Source of the DNA: Bacteroidota bacterium
GTDB lineage: Bacteria > Bacteroidota > Bacteroidia > Chitinophagales > Chitinophagaceae
DNA length: 64,000 nucleotides
NCBI GenBank assembly: GCA_016715505.1
Contig: JADJZY010000032.1
Span: 205,273-269,272 of the forward strand
Direction of reading: 5' to 3'
In this document: positions 40,091 through 50,317 of the stretch, one piece after another
Numbering within the stretch: the stretch's first letter is position 1
Layout of the letters: the number at the start of each line of letters is the position of its first letter
The notes under the pieces: generated by a model
Seen by the model: only the letters and a program-made list of their open reading frames with translations
What the model was told of the DNA's origin: nothing
The model's database searches: none
Position numbers and translations under genes: made by a program

Positions 40091-41062
40091 ATGGGATTAT
40101 TTGATAAATTATTTAAGCGAAACAAGGAACAGGAAGTTGCCAAGGAAACGCTCGACAAAGGCCTGGAAAAAACCAAACAAAGTTTTTTAGCAAAATTTCC
40201 AAAGCCATTGCCGGAAAGTCGACTGTTGACTCCGAGGTTTTGGATGAATTAGAAGAGGCCTTAATCATGGGTGATGTTGGTGTTTCTACAACCATTGAAA
40301 TCATCAAGCGTATCGAAGATCGAGTAGCCAGGGATAAATTTTTAGGCACCTCAGATTTGAACCGGATGTTGCAGGAAGAAATGATGAATATTCTGACAGA
40401 TGCTCCCAATCTTGAATACCAGAACTTCAATTTACCTGCTGATAAAAAACCGTATGTCATTTTGATTGTTGGAGTGAATGGCGTAGGAAAAACCACCACC
40501 ATTGGAAAATTGGCGTATAATTTCAAGAGGAATGGCAAAAAGGTTGTGCTAGGAGCAGCTGATACTTTTCGGGCTGCTGCCGTTGATCAGCTCAATATCT
40601 GGAGTGAGCGAGTAGGTGTCGATATTGTCAAAAAGAAATGGGAGCGACCCCGCATCGGTTGCCTTTGATTCGGTGAATAGTGGAGTGGCCAAAGGTGCGG
40701 ATGTCATTATCATTGATACAGCCGGGCGTTTACACAATAAGGCCCATTTAATGGATGAATTGAGTAAAATAAAACGTGTGATTCAAAAGGTGATTCCGGA
40801 TGCTCCACATGATGTGATGTTGGTACTGGATGGAAGTACCGGTCAAAATGCCCTGGAGCAAGCCAAACAATTTACCCAAGCTACGGATGTACGCTCGCTC
40901 GCCATCACCAAGCTCGACGGTACAGCCAAAGGAGGAGTGGTATTGGCCATTGCACATCAATTCAAAATTCCGGTCAAGTATATTGGTGTCGGCGAAAAAA
41001 TGGAAGATTTACAGGTATTCAATAAATATGAATTTGTGGACAGTTTATTTAGTTTGAAGTAA
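40091..41062 (+). CDS. ftsY: Signal recognition particle receptor FtsY, two frameshifts
   Basis: SRP receptor GTPase, docking ribosome-nascent-chain complexes at the membrane. It starts MGLFDKLFKRNKEQEVAKET; after a break near 40200 comes the N domain (LDELEEALIMGDVGV), then the G domain with GVNGVGKTTTIGKLAY (P loop), VVLGAADTFRAAAVDQL, a break near 40645, DPASVAFDSV, IIDTAGRLHNKAHLM and ITKLDGTAKGGVVLAIA, ending YEFVDSLFSLK. About 323 residues, with a short A region as is usual in Bacteroidota. Free-standing gene between pyrB and rimO. Confidence 0.95.
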
Positions 41063-41121
41063 TTCGATTTCTTCCAGCTAAAATCATTCTCCATGTTTAT
41101 TTAAAATTTGAAACGAACATT

Positions 41122-42428
41122 TTGAAATCAAAAAAACTAAAAAAGGATATCGTCAATATTACGACGCTCGGTTGTAGTAAAAACATGGTAGATAGTGAAG
41201 TGTTGAGTGGTCAATTACTGGCGAATGGAATTGATGTCAAACACGAAAGCAGCAAACCAGATTATAATATTTCTATCATTAATACCTGTGGTTTTATTGA
41301 CAAAGCCAAAGAGGAAAGTATCAATACAATTTTGGAGCATGTTGCTTTAAAAGAGGAAGGTCATCTGGAAAAGGTATATGTAACGGGTTGTTTGAGTGAA
41401 CGATACAAAGGAGATTTAGAATCAGAAATACCCGGTGTGGATGCATGGTTCGGTACCATGGAATTACCCAATATCTTAAAAGCTTTTGAAGCCGATTATA
41501 AAGCTGAATTGGTGGGTGAACGATTATTAAGTACCCCCAGCCATTATGCTTATTTAAAAATATCCGAAGGTTGCAACCGGACCTGTTCCTTTTGCGCGAT
41601 ACCCTTAATGCGCGGAAAACATGTTTCAAAACCTATTGAACAAATCATCACTGAAGCTGAAAGGCTTGTTTCGATGGGGGTTAAAGAAATTATGCTGATC
41701 GCTCAAGAGCTAACGTATTATGGTCTGGATTTATACAAAGAGCGTAAATTGGCCTTTTTGCTCGGCAAGTTGGCTGATATACCGGGCTTGGAGTGGATCC
41801 GTTTACATTATGCATATCCCCACAAATTTCCGATGGATGTATTGGAAGTGATGAAAGCCAGACCAAATATTTGCAATTATTTGGATATGCCTTTGCAGCA
41901 TGTTTCCGATCATATGTTATCGGCCATGAAACGACAAATTACCCGAACCGAAATGATTGAACTCATTCAATCGATTCGAGATGTGATTCCGGATATTTGT
42001 TTGCGAACCACTTTAATTACCGGATTTCCCGGTGAAACAAGAGAGGATGTAGAAGATTTGAAAAAATTTCTGGAAGAAGTCCGTTTTGATCGAGTTGGGG
42101 TATTTACTTATTCTCATGAAGAGGGAACAAGTGCTTATCAATTACAGGATACCTTGAGTCAGGAAGAAAAGGAAGAAAGAGCCCAGGAAATTATGGAAGT
42201 GCAACAGGAAATATCCTATGAAAAAATCAGGAAAAAGTAGGGACCGTGCTCAAAGTAATTATTGACAAAAAGGAAGCTGGTCGTTATATCGGTCGAACTG
42301 AATTTGATAGCGTTGAGGTTGACAATGAAGTCATCATTCAAACAAATAAAAGATTACAGATCGGACAGTTTTATTCGGTAAAAATTACCAAGGCTTTCGA
42401 TTATGATTTAGAAGCGGAATTGGTTTAA
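41122..42428 (+). CDS. rimO: Ribosomal protein S12 methylthiotransferase RimO, one frameshift
   Basis: Radical-SAM enzyme that methylthiolates Asp89 of ribosomal protein S12. The N-terminal cluster Cys are in ITTLGCSKNMVDSE, NTCGFIDKAKEESI and VTGCLSERYKGD; the radical-SAM Cys are in ISEGCNRTCSFCAIPLMRG; LDMPLQHVSDHML and TTLITGFPGETREDVED follow. A shift near 42233 moves the TRAM domain to another frame (VGTVLKVIIDKKEAGRYIGR), with the true stop at 42428. The apparent start is a TTG (41122). It converges on gyrB. Confidence 0.95.
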
Positions 42429-42463
42429 TGGGCTTCATGCTTACGGACAAAACAAAATCTCTT

Positions 42464-44437
42464 TTAGATATCCAGTTTTGCGTATTTGGCATGCTTCTCA
42501 ATAAACTCCCGGCGAGGTGGTACTTCTTCACCCATGAGCATCGAGAAAATCCGATCTGCTTCTGCCGCACTATCAATGGTAACTTGTTTCAAGGTACGAG
42601 TATCCGGATTCATGGTTGTTTCCCATAATTGTTCAGCGTTCATTTCTCCAAGACCTTTATACCGTTGAATATGTACACTATCTTCTTTGCCACCTGCAAT
42701 GCGTTCAATTACAATTTTTCGCTGATCATCATTATAAGCATACTCTTGTTCTTTTCCTTTTTTAATCAAGTACAATGGAGGTTGTGCAATATAGACGTAT
42801 CCCTGCTCAACCAATTCTTTCATATAGCGATAGAGGAAAGTTAAAATCAAAGTTGAGATATGCGATCCATCGACGTCCGCATCGGTCATGATAATCAATT
42901 TATGGTAGCGCAATTTCGTGGTATTGAGGGCTTTTGCATCGTCCGGGGTACCAATTGTCACTCCGAGGCCGGTGAAAATATTTCGAATTTCCTCATTCTC
43001 AAAAACCTTATGCGGCATGGCTTTTTCAACATTCAGGATCTTACCACGTAAAGGCAAAATGGCCTGAAATTGGCGGTTACGGCCTTGTTTCGCTGTTCCA
43101 CCTGCCGAATCCCCTTCCACCAAGTAGAGTTCGCATTTAGCAGGGTCATTGTCTGAACAATCGGCCAATTTTCCCGGCAATCCACTTCCTGTTAATACAT
43201 TTTTACGTTGAACCAATTCACGGGCCTTGCGAGCTGCATGCCTTGCTTGTGCTGCAAGAATAACTTTATCAATAATTATTTTCGCTTCTTTGGGATGTTC
43301 TTCCAGATAGCTATCCAATACTTTTGAAACAGCCGTATCAACAATACCCATCACATCACTGTTTCCGAGTTTGGTTTTTGTCTGTCCTTCAAATTGGGGC
43401 TCAGGTACTTTGACAGAAATAACTGCACTTAATCCTTCGCGAAAATCATCTCCGGTAATATCAACCTTGGCTTTTTCGAATAATTTATTTTTATCGCCGT
43501 ATGATTTAAATACCCTTGTAATGGCTCTGCGAAAACCGGAAACGTGGGTACCCCCTTCAATGGTATTGATATTATTGACGTATGAAAAAATATTTTCACT
43601 GTAGGAATTGTTATACAGCATGGCCAATTCGATACTCACATGGCTATTTTCTTCCATCTCCTCAACATAAATAGGCTGTGCCAACAAACCATCTCTTTTA
43701 CCGTTGCGGTCGAGCATCATCACAAACTCACTGATACCACCTTGAGAATAAAAAGTATCCTGAATAAAACTACCATCTTCTTCTTTCTCTCTTTCATCGA
43801 TCAAATGAATACGAATTCCTTTGTTGAGGTAAGAGAGTTCTCTTAAACGAGCTGCTAAGATTTCATAGTTGTATTCACTAACAGTAAATATGGTATTGTC
43901 CGGTGTAAAAACAACTTTAGTTCCGGTTTTCTCTGTTGTGCCAATCTCTCTCACCGGATATTTCGGTGCACCACAACTATATTCCTGCTCATATATTTTT
44001 CCATCACGCTGAACAGTAACATGTAAATAATTACTCAAAGCATTTACACAACTCACCCCAACTCCATGCAAACCACCGGAAACCTTATAGGTATTTTTAT
44101 CAAATTTACCACCGGCATGTAGAACCGTCATAACCACTTCGAGCGCACTTCTTTTTTCTTTGGTATGCATCGCTGTGGGAATACCCCGACCATCATCTTC
44201 AACAGAAATTGAATTGCCTTCCAAAATTCTTACGGTGATATTCTGACAATATCCTGCCAACGCCTCATCAATGGAATTATCTACAACTTCATATACAAGA
44301 TGATGTAGACCTTTTATACTGATATCGCCGATATACATGGCAGGGCGCTTACGCACCGCTTCCAATCCTTCCAATACTTGAATACTATCAGCACCATAAC
44401 CCGGTTGCTGAGGTAATTGTTCGTTTTCTGATGACAT
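42464..44437 (-). CDS. gyrB: DNA gyrase subunit B
   Basis: ATPase subunit of gyrase, introducing negative supercoils. 657 residues and intact. It has the GHKL ATPase part (VLEGLEAVRKRPAMYIGD, EVVDNSIDEALAGY, VEDDGRGIPTAMH), the transducer (GLHGVGVSCVNALSN), and the TOPRIM part (CELYLVEGDSAGGTAKQGRN, then IIMTDADVDGSHI), ending RREFIEKHAKYAKLDI. The short TOPRIM-to-end length and the QLWETTMNPDTRTL block favour GyrB over ParE. It is not next to gyrA, dnaA or recF in this window. Confidence 0.96.
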   Translation of the reverse strand: MSSENEQLPQQPGYGADSIQVLEGLEAVRKRPAMYIGDISIKGLHHLVYEVVDNSIDEALAGYCQNITVRILEGNSISVEDDGRGIPTAMHTKEKRSALEVVMTVLHAGGKFDKNTYKVSGGLHGVGVSCVNALSNYLHVTVQRDGKIYEQEYSCGAPKYPVREIGTTEKTGTKVVFTPDNTIFTVSEYNYEILAARLRELSYLNKGIRIHLIDEREKEEDGSFIQDTFYSQGGISEFVMMLDRNGKRDGLLAQPIYVEEMEENSHVSIELAMLYNNSYSENIFSYVNNINTIEGGTHVSGFRRAITRVFKSYGDKNKLFEKAKVDITGDDFREGLSAVISVKVPEPQFEGQTKTKLGNSDVMGIVDTAVSKVLDSYLEEHPKEAKIIIDKVILAAQARHAARKARELVQRKNVLTGSGLPGKLADCSDNDPAKCELYLVEGDSAGGTAKQGRNRQFQAILPLRGKILNVEKAMPHKVFENEEIRNIFTGLGVTIGTPDDAKALNTTKLRYHKLIIMTDADVDGSHISTLILTFLYRYMKELVEQGYVYIAQPPLYLIKKGKEQEYAYNDDQRKIVIERIAGGKEDSVHIQRYKGLGEMNAEQLWETTMNPDTRTLKQVTIDSAAEADRIFSMLMGEEVPPRREFIEKHAKYAKLDI

Positions 44438-44929
44438 AATAAATATAACTTGTGATTGATGATTCTTCGAATAAATGGAACTTCAAGGAGCCAAATATGA
44501 AGGTGCACAAAGTTAATTTTTTTGAACCGTTCAGACAACATTTCTCCGGAAAAATATTCCAATAAAACTCAATAAAATCAGGTGTTTCAGCGCATTTTAA
44601 TGAATTAGTTATCCACAATACCTTGTGAATGTTTTTTTAAGCTCTTTTGGATGGAAAAAGGCTAAAGGGCAGGGGTGTACCGTTTTCGTTTTTTTGCGCC
44701 TTTATCGATAAAATGAAAACCCAGATTCTGCGAATTAAAAGCCAAGGATGAAAGTACGAGATAAGAATTCCCGGCAGGTCAAATGCTCTGATTGTAAAGA
44801 TCTTTTGTCAAAAAATTATTCAAATTTGGCATTCCATTTTTATGCTTCGTCGATGAAATGGCTGTAAGTACTTCTATCCGAAATGAAATTGAACTTTCTC
44901 TGAAATAGATTCGGTATTACCTTTATCGC
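44438..44929. other. 492-bp gene-free stretch between gyrB and the PRPP-synthetase-like gene
   Basis: A divergent, AT-rich gap. It holds one perfect DnaA-box sequence (44609-44617) and a second imperfect one in opposite orientation (TGTGAATGT, near 44624). A TATTACCTTTA at 44914-44924 may be the -7 region of the next gene. No tRNA, strong hairpin or credible coding frame is seen. Confidence 0.6.
44609..44617 (+). promoter_or_regulatory. DnaA box upstream of gyrB
   Basis: TTATCCACA is a perfect match to the DnaA-box consensus TTATNCACA, in the divergent gap before gyrB. One isolated box can occur by chance; it may regulate gyrB or be a remnant of an origin-proximal region. Confidence 0.45.
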
Positions 44930-45841
44930 ATGTCAAATTCCATATTGTTTTCTACCCGGGCGTACTCGTATTTAAAAGATGAATTGCTGTTATTCGAATC
45001 TTTGGAATCCGGTTCTATCATGTCTAAATATTTTCCGGATGGAGAATGTTATCATCGGGTGGAAAGTGATGTTCATAAAAGACATTGTTTGTTGATTGGA
45101 GGTACTATCGATGATCTCAATACCATGGAACTGTACGATATTGCTCAGGGATTGGTACAACAAGGTGCTGCTTCTCTAACCATAATCATTCCGTATTTTG
45201 GTTATGCCACCATGGAAAGAGCAGTTCATGCCGGTGAAATCGTTAAAGCTAAAAACAGAGCCTTGCTTTTTTCGTCTATTCCACCATGTGAAGAGGCCAA
45301 TAAAGTTATTCTACTGGATTTGCATTCCGAAGGGATTCCTTATTATTTCGATCGGGATATTCGGGTGGCACATGTGTATTGCAAATCACTCATTGCTTCT
45401 ATCATTTTGGATTTGGCTCCAAAGGGATGTGTATTAGCAGCTACAGATGCCGGAAGGGCAAAATGGGTGGAATCGCTCGCTATGGATTTACAAATCCCTT
45501 CTGCTTTCGTTTATAAACAGCGATTGAGTGGCTCGGAAACACAAATCACCGGCGTCAATGCCGATGTTCGGGATAAACAGGTGGTCATTTATGACGATAT
45601 GATACGTACCGGCGGCTCGCTCATGAATGCGGCAAAAGCTTATCGCGAAGCTGGTGCAGATCAAATATATGCCATTACCACACATGGACTTTTTACCAAT
45701 CATGCGTTGGAAAAAATTGCAGAGCAGGGTATTATTCAAAAAGTTTTTTCAACCAATACACATCCATTGGCATTCAATGAAATCAATACAATCCTCGAAG
45801 TAAAGTCGGTTGCTTCAATTATCTTTGCCGCATTGCAATAA
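44930..45841 (+). CDS. Ribose-phosphate pyrophosphokinase-like protein, divergent
   Basis: 303-residue member of the PRPP-synthetase fold. Two tandem phosphoribosyltransferase-like domains are visible: the N-terminal one with MSKYFPDGECYHRVESDVH and VILLDLHSEGIPYYF, the C-terminal one with the PRPP loop QVVIYDDMIRTGGSLMNAAK. The usual DLHxxQIQGFF segment and flexible-loop residues are changed (LHSEGIPYYFDRDIRVAHVY), so this is probably a paralogue of the housekeeping Prs, with altered regulation or substrate. The gene is intact and is followed after 5 bp by a GNAT gene. Confidence 0.85.
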   Translation: MSNSILFSTRAYSYLKDELLLFESLESGSIMSKYFPDGECYHRVESDVHKRHCLLIGGTIDDLNTMELYDIAQGLVQQGAASLTIIIPYFGYATMERAVHAGEIVKAKNRALLFSSIPPCEEANKVILLDLHSEGIPYYFDRDIRVAHVYCKSLIASIILDLAPKGCVLAATDAGRAKWVESLAMDLQIPSAFVYKQRLSGSETQITGVNADVRDKQVVIYDDMIRTGGSLMNAAKAYREAGADQIYAITTHGLFTNHALEKIAEQGIIQKVFSTNTHPLAFNEINTILEVKSVASIIFAALQ

Positions 45842-45846
45842 CACTT

Positions 45847-46293
45847 ATGAATTTTGAGCTACTGATTGTTGACTACGCTTCGGAATATTATCCGCAGATT
45901 TTGGAATTGCGTAACCATGTTTTGCGCAAACCGCTCGGTTTAAATTTGTTTGATGAAGATTTATCGGAAGACAAAAATCAGTATGTTGTGGCAGCCATTC
46001 AGAACGAAGAAATTTTGGGTTGTTTGATGATCAAGATTTTAGATAAGGATACCGTTAAGTATCGTCAAATGGCTATCAAGAATTCTTTACAAGGGAAAGG
46101 AATCGGCACAACAATTTTAAAATATGCCGATAATTTTTGTATCCTCAATGATTATACCCAGGTGTTATTACATGCCCGACAATCAGCTAGAAATTTTTAT
46201 ATCCGAAATGGATTCGAGGAAGTGGGTGATGAATTCGAAGAGGTGGGCATACCTCATGTTGTCATGCAGAAGCAATTAAGTTTGAATCAATAA
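45847..46293 (+). CDS. GNAT family N-acetyltransferase
   Basis: A 148-residue acetyltransferase of the GCN5-related fold: MNFELLIVDYASEYYPQILE, LRNHVLRKPLGLNLFDEDLS, the acetyl-CoA-binding part MAIKNSLQGKGIGTTILKYA and ARNFYIRNGFEEVGDEFEE. It resembles the ElaA/YitI-like small GNATs. It starts 5 bp after the PRPP-synthetase-like gene and is probably co-transcribed with it. Substrate unknown. Intact. Confidence 0.88.
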   Translation: MNFELLIVDYASEYYPQILELRNHVLRKPLGLNLFDEDLSEDKNQYVVAAIQNEEILGCLMIKILDKDTVKYRQMAIKNSLQGKGIGTTILKYADNFCILNDYTQVLLHARQSARNFYIRNGFEEVGDEFEEVGIPHVVMQKQLSLNQ

Positions 46294-46334
46294 TTTAAAT
46301 CATTGGGGCTAAGCAGCCACACTGTTTAGATTGC

Positions 46335-47993
46335 TTATTTACCTGAAAGCCAATTTTCTGCCATTTTTCGGGTCTGTTCATCCGATTTATTTCCTCCCAT
46401 CATTTCAGCCAAAACCTGGATTCGTTCAACTTTTTCCAACTGCCTGACCCGGGTGCGAATTTGATCCAACTCATTTTCCGTTTTATAAATAAACAAATGC
46501 TGACGAGCTTTGGCCGCAATTTGTGGCAAATGGGTAATGCTGATAACCTGATGGTTTTTAGATAAGGATTGTAACAAATCACCAACCTGAATGGCTGTTT
46601 CGCCACTAATCCCCGTATCGATTTCATCGAACAACAAGGTGGGCAAATCGTTTCCGCTGGCTAATAATGACTTGATACATAGCATCAGTCGACTAAGTTC
46701 ACCACCTGAAGCTACTTTGAAAATGGGTTTATATTGATCACTTTTATTTGCATCCAATTGAAATTCGATGAAATCCATACCCTCCGAAGTGTAATCCTGA
46801 ATTTGATGATGAATTCGAAAACGGGCATTCGGCATCCCAACCAATTTGAGTCTTTCGTTGACTTGTTTTTCTGTGACTGTTTTGATAGATAAGCGAGATG
46901 CTGACAGTTGCGCCGCGCTATTTTCCATCGTCATTCTCAGTGTTTCGCTGGATTTAGCCAATTCAATTTCTCTTTCATCGGCTGTTCGGATTTTGGCAAT
47001 TTTATTTTCAAGTTCGGAAGCTATTTCAATTAAATCATTGGTTCGCTGAACATGATGTTTTTTTAGCAGTCTGTTTCCTTCATTGATACGATCGGTGAGT
47101 ATTTGAATAGCCTCCTCATCGTAGTGTGTTTGGTCGTGAAGATGGTTGATTTCATTGCTGATATCCTTCACTTCAATTTGCACCGAACTCAATCTTGACT
47201 TCAAATCCTGAATCATTTCCGATTCAGGAACCTGATCCAGCAATTGACGACATTGTTTGATAATTGCGCTCACCGGATGTTCATTTTCATCCAGTAATTG
47301 TACATTTCGGGCATAAGTTGTTTTGCTACTTTCACTGCTATTCAGGCGTATCAATTCCGTTTCTGCCTCTTCCAATTCATCGGGTTTGGGCTGAAATTGG
47401 TTTAATTCGTCAAACAAGAACTGATCATAATCCATTTCTTTTTTTAAACGAATATTTTCAGCTTTTACCTGCTCATAATTTTGTCGGGCAAATTGGTATG
47501 CCTGATATTGGGCCTCAAACGATGCTCTTAAACCGGGATCCGGAAGCATTTGATCCAGCAACCATAACTGTTGGCTGCGGTCGCGCATTTCCAGGGTATC
47601 AAATTGACGGTGAAGGTCAATCAACAGTGAGGCCAGTTGTTGAATATGCTGCAGATTGGAAGGCGTATCATTCAAAAAAATCCTGGATTTTCCCGCCGTA
47701 CTTAGTTCTCTTCGCAGGATGATTTCGTTTTCTGCATCATATCCCAATTCGACCAATAAGTGATGGGCACGATGATTTGTTTGAATATCAAAATGACCTT
47801 CGATGATACATTTTTTTTTTGTATCCGGAATCAAACTCAAATCGGCGCGTTCACCTAAAATGAGGGATAAAGCACCCAGGAGTATCGATTTACCGGCACC
47901 CGTTTCTCCGGTAATCACGGTAAATCCCTGTTCGAACTGAATGTTCAATTCGTCAATGATTGCAAAATTTTGTATCCATAATTGTTTCAGCAC
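46335..47993 (-). CDS. recN: DNA repair protein RecN
   Basis: SMC-like ATPase acting in double-strand-break repair. It begins (GTG 47993) MLKQLWIQNFAIIDELNIQF and has Walker A FTVITGETGAGKSILLGALS, a long coiled-coil hinge, the signature KVASGGELSRLMLCIKSLL and Walker B TLLFDEIDTGISGETAIQVG. It ends MAENWLSGK. About 552 residues, intact, the normal RecN length. The GTG start is set by the family N-terminus; the frame is open for 10 more codons upstream. It follows the TPR gene. Confidence 0.95.
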   Translation of the reverse strand: MLKQLWIQNFAIIDELNIQFEQGFTVITGETGAGKSILLGALSLILGERADLSLIPDTKKKCIIEGHFDIQTNHRAHHLLVELGYDAENEIILRRELSTAGKSRIFLNDTPSNLQHIQQLASLLIDLHRQFDTLEMRDRSQQLWLLDQMLPDPGLRASFEAQYQAYQFARQNYEQVKAENIRLKKEMDYDQFLFDELNQFQPKPDELEEAETELIRLNSSESSKTTYARNVQLLDENEHPVSAIIKQCRQLLDQVPESEMIQDLKSRLSSVQIEVKDISNEINHLHDQTHYDEEAIQILTDRINEGNRLLKKHHVQRTNDLIEIASELENKIAKIRTADEREIELAKSSETLRMTMENSAAQLSASRLSIKTVTEKQVNERLKLVGMPNARFRIHHQIQDYTSEGMDFIEFQLDANKSDQYKPIFKVASGGELSRLMLCIKSLLASGNDLPTLLFDEIDTGISGETAIQVGDLLQSLSKNHQVISITHLPQIAAKARQHLFIYKTENELDQIRTRVRQLEKVERIQVLAEMMGGNKSDEQTRKMAENWLSGK

Positions 47994-48036
47994 GAGGGCA
48001 AATATACTGACACTCGTTTGCACTTATCGTCCAGAA

Positions 48037-49528
48037 TTATCCACCTTTTAGTCGGTTGATTCCGGCTTTTGCACGCTGGTCCAATGAGTTTTTAAATTCA
48101 TGATCATCCATGTCCAATACTTTGTTGAAATATTCGAGGGCCTTGGCTTTTTGTCCATTTTTTTCGAAAATATAACCTGCTTGTAAAGCTGCTCTTGCTG
48201 CGAAATAGGTACTTTGAGTTTTCTCCATTTCGAATAGTCCTATTGTAATATTGAATCGCTTCAGAATCTTGCTTTAACTCATCATAGGCGCGTCCTAAAC
48301 GATACATCCACTCCAGTCGATCTGCCTCATTGGTCAGCAGTGTCGTATCACAATCATTTAATACCTCCAGGGCTTTTTGATGATTGCCCCCATCGCCAAG
48401 TAGACGGGCTTTGAGAACTTCTTTATTTGGAAACCGACCTTGCACTGAAAATTTTTGGGCTTGTTTATCTGCATCCGATTCACTTTTTCCAACCTGTGCG
48501 ATACGTTTTTTATACCATAACGCTTTGTCGTTTTGATTGAGTAAATAATAGCAAAGGGCTAAACTCATATGGGCATCTTTGATATAGAAGTAGCCTTTAT
48601 AATTTTTAATGAAGGCTTGAAAATATTGGATTGCCGACATGTCCAGTCTTTTCATTTTTGCATCGGCCAATTCAAAATCGAGCATGGGAAAGGGCATGTA
48701 TTCAGGACCTCTTTTTGCACCCAATAAAATTTTTTCGGCACTTCCTGCATCTTTATTGTTGAGCGCTAAATTGGCAGCAGCAAAAACATTGAGTAGATGA
48801 CTTTTCGTATCCAGGTTTAAACTCTGAATCAATAGGAGAGCACCGGAAGGATCATTTTCGAGATAATTTTTAAGGTAGATATAATACAATCGTGCTTCGT
48901 CCTGAAAGAGTGTTTCTTTGGAATAAATGAATTGTTTCAGGGTATTCATCCCGGATTTCATATCGCCCTTTAAGCCCAGGATTTGACTAATCCATTTATA
49001 TCCGGAAGGGATGGTACTGATGATGGCCTGTTGAGCTCCGATGAAAGGATCTGCCAGTCGAAAATTCGGAAAAGCTGATTTACATTCTTTAAAAGTCAGG
49101 TACGCTCTTCGAAAGTCCCAGGCTGCATCCCAAAAATCACCATATTTACTTTGAATGGCAAACCATTGAAAATACAACATGCCTTTACAGAATAAATGAT
49201 AAGGCGATTTTTTATCGGATGATTCCAGAATCTTCAGACGTTGTTTAAAGAGTGGAAATCGTTTTTTATAAGCAACAGGATCTTCATTGAAGGTGAGGGT
49301 TAAAAAATCCTCATAGTTGGCCAGCATCACCGGAATTCGATTGTTGGGATTTTGTAACAATTCACGAAGAAGGATATTCTTACCTTCCTGAATTTTTAAA
49401 GCCAAAAATGCATGATAGGCTTGTTGACAATTCGGTGTGAATTGATAAGATTGCCCATTGACCTCTGTTGAAATTAAAAGGGCCTGACCGACGAAAAAAA
49501 ACAAGGTCAAAAAAAAATAGCGTTTCAT
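48037..49528 (-). CDS. Exported TPR-rich protein, one frameshift
   Basis: A roughly 497-residue helical-repeat protein with signal peptide MKRYFFLTLFFFVGQALLIS (ATG 49528, not the longer open frame). Repeats are seen in AHMSLALCYYLLNQNDKALW, EWMYRLGRAYDELKQDSEAI and, after a shift near 48235, AALQAGYIFEKNGQKAKALE. It ends AGINRLKGG. No catalytic motif is seen; a scaffold for an envelope complex is likely. It lies 32 bp after the zinc-ribbon gene and before recN, all on the minus strand. Confidence 0.82.
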
Positions 49529-49560
49529 TCGAAACGCTAAATATAAAGATTTCGTGGACA

Positions 49561-50313
49561 TTAAAGATTTACTGATTCATTCAGTTCGCCGTCAATCATG
49601 ATACGTCCGCAATGTTCGCAAACGATCATTTTTTTACGCAGACGGATATCGGATTGTCGTTGAGGAGGGATGACATTAAAACATCCGCCACAAGAATCAC
49701 GTTCTACCGGTACAACAGCCAAGCCATTGCGATAGCTGGTGCGAATTTTATTGTATGACAAAAGCAAACGTGGTTCTACATCTAAAGCAGCTTTTTCGCG
49801 TTTTACCAATAAAGTAGATTCTTCTTTTTCGGTTTCTGCGATGATTTTTTGCAATTCGCCCTGCTTGAGTTTCAGTACTTCTTCTTTTTCGGCAATCATC
49901 GCTTTGATTGCATCTTTTGAAGATTCCTGCTCAACTTTTTCAGCGTTCGCATCTTTGATTTTCTTTTCACAGGCACGAATTTCTAACTCTTGCAATTCAA
50001 TTTCTTTGTTGATTGCTTCAAATTCACGACTGTTTTTGACATTATTTTGTTGCTTCTCGTATTTTTTCAGTAACTCTCTGGCTTCTACCTGCGCATTTTG
50101 TTTGCGGGCGATATCCTGATTAATGACTTCAATTTCATTATCGATATTGTTGATGCGAGTTTGAAGTCCTGCAATTTCGTCTTCTAAATCCTTCACTTCC
50201 ATGGGTAATTCACCACGAAGCTTGTTGATTTCATCAATTTTCGAGTCGATTTTTTGTAAAGTAATTACTGAAACCAGTTTTTCTTGTACGGAGAATTCTT
50301 TTACTGCTGCCAT
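49561..50313 (-). CDS. Coiled-coil zinc-ribbon protein (DUF164/CdsZ type)
   Basis: A 250-residue protein with a long N-terminal coiled coil (roughly residues 20-180, rich in Glu, Lys and Ile heptads, as in INNIDNEIEVINQDIARKQN) and a C-terminal zinc ribbon with two Cys pairs, SCGGCFNVIPPQ and VCEHCGRIMIDGEL. This is the DUF164 family, widespread and still poorly understood; links to cell division or nucleic-acid contact have been proposed. It is 5 bp after the NIF3 gene, a conserved pairing in Bacteroidota. Intact. Confidence 0.92.
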   Translation of the reverse strand: MAAVKEFSVQEKLVSVITLQKIDSKIDEINKLRGELPMEVKDLEDEIAGLQTRINNIDNEIEVINQDIARKQNAQVEARELLKKYEKQQNNVKNSREFEAINKEIELQELEIRACEKKIKDANAEKVEQESSKDAIKAMIAEKEEVLKLKQGELQKIIAETEKEESTLLVKREKAALDVEPRLLLSYNKIRTSYRNGLAVVPVERDSCGGCFNVIPPQRQSDIRLRKKMIVCEHCGRIMIDGELNESVNL

Positions 50314-50317
50314 ATTT

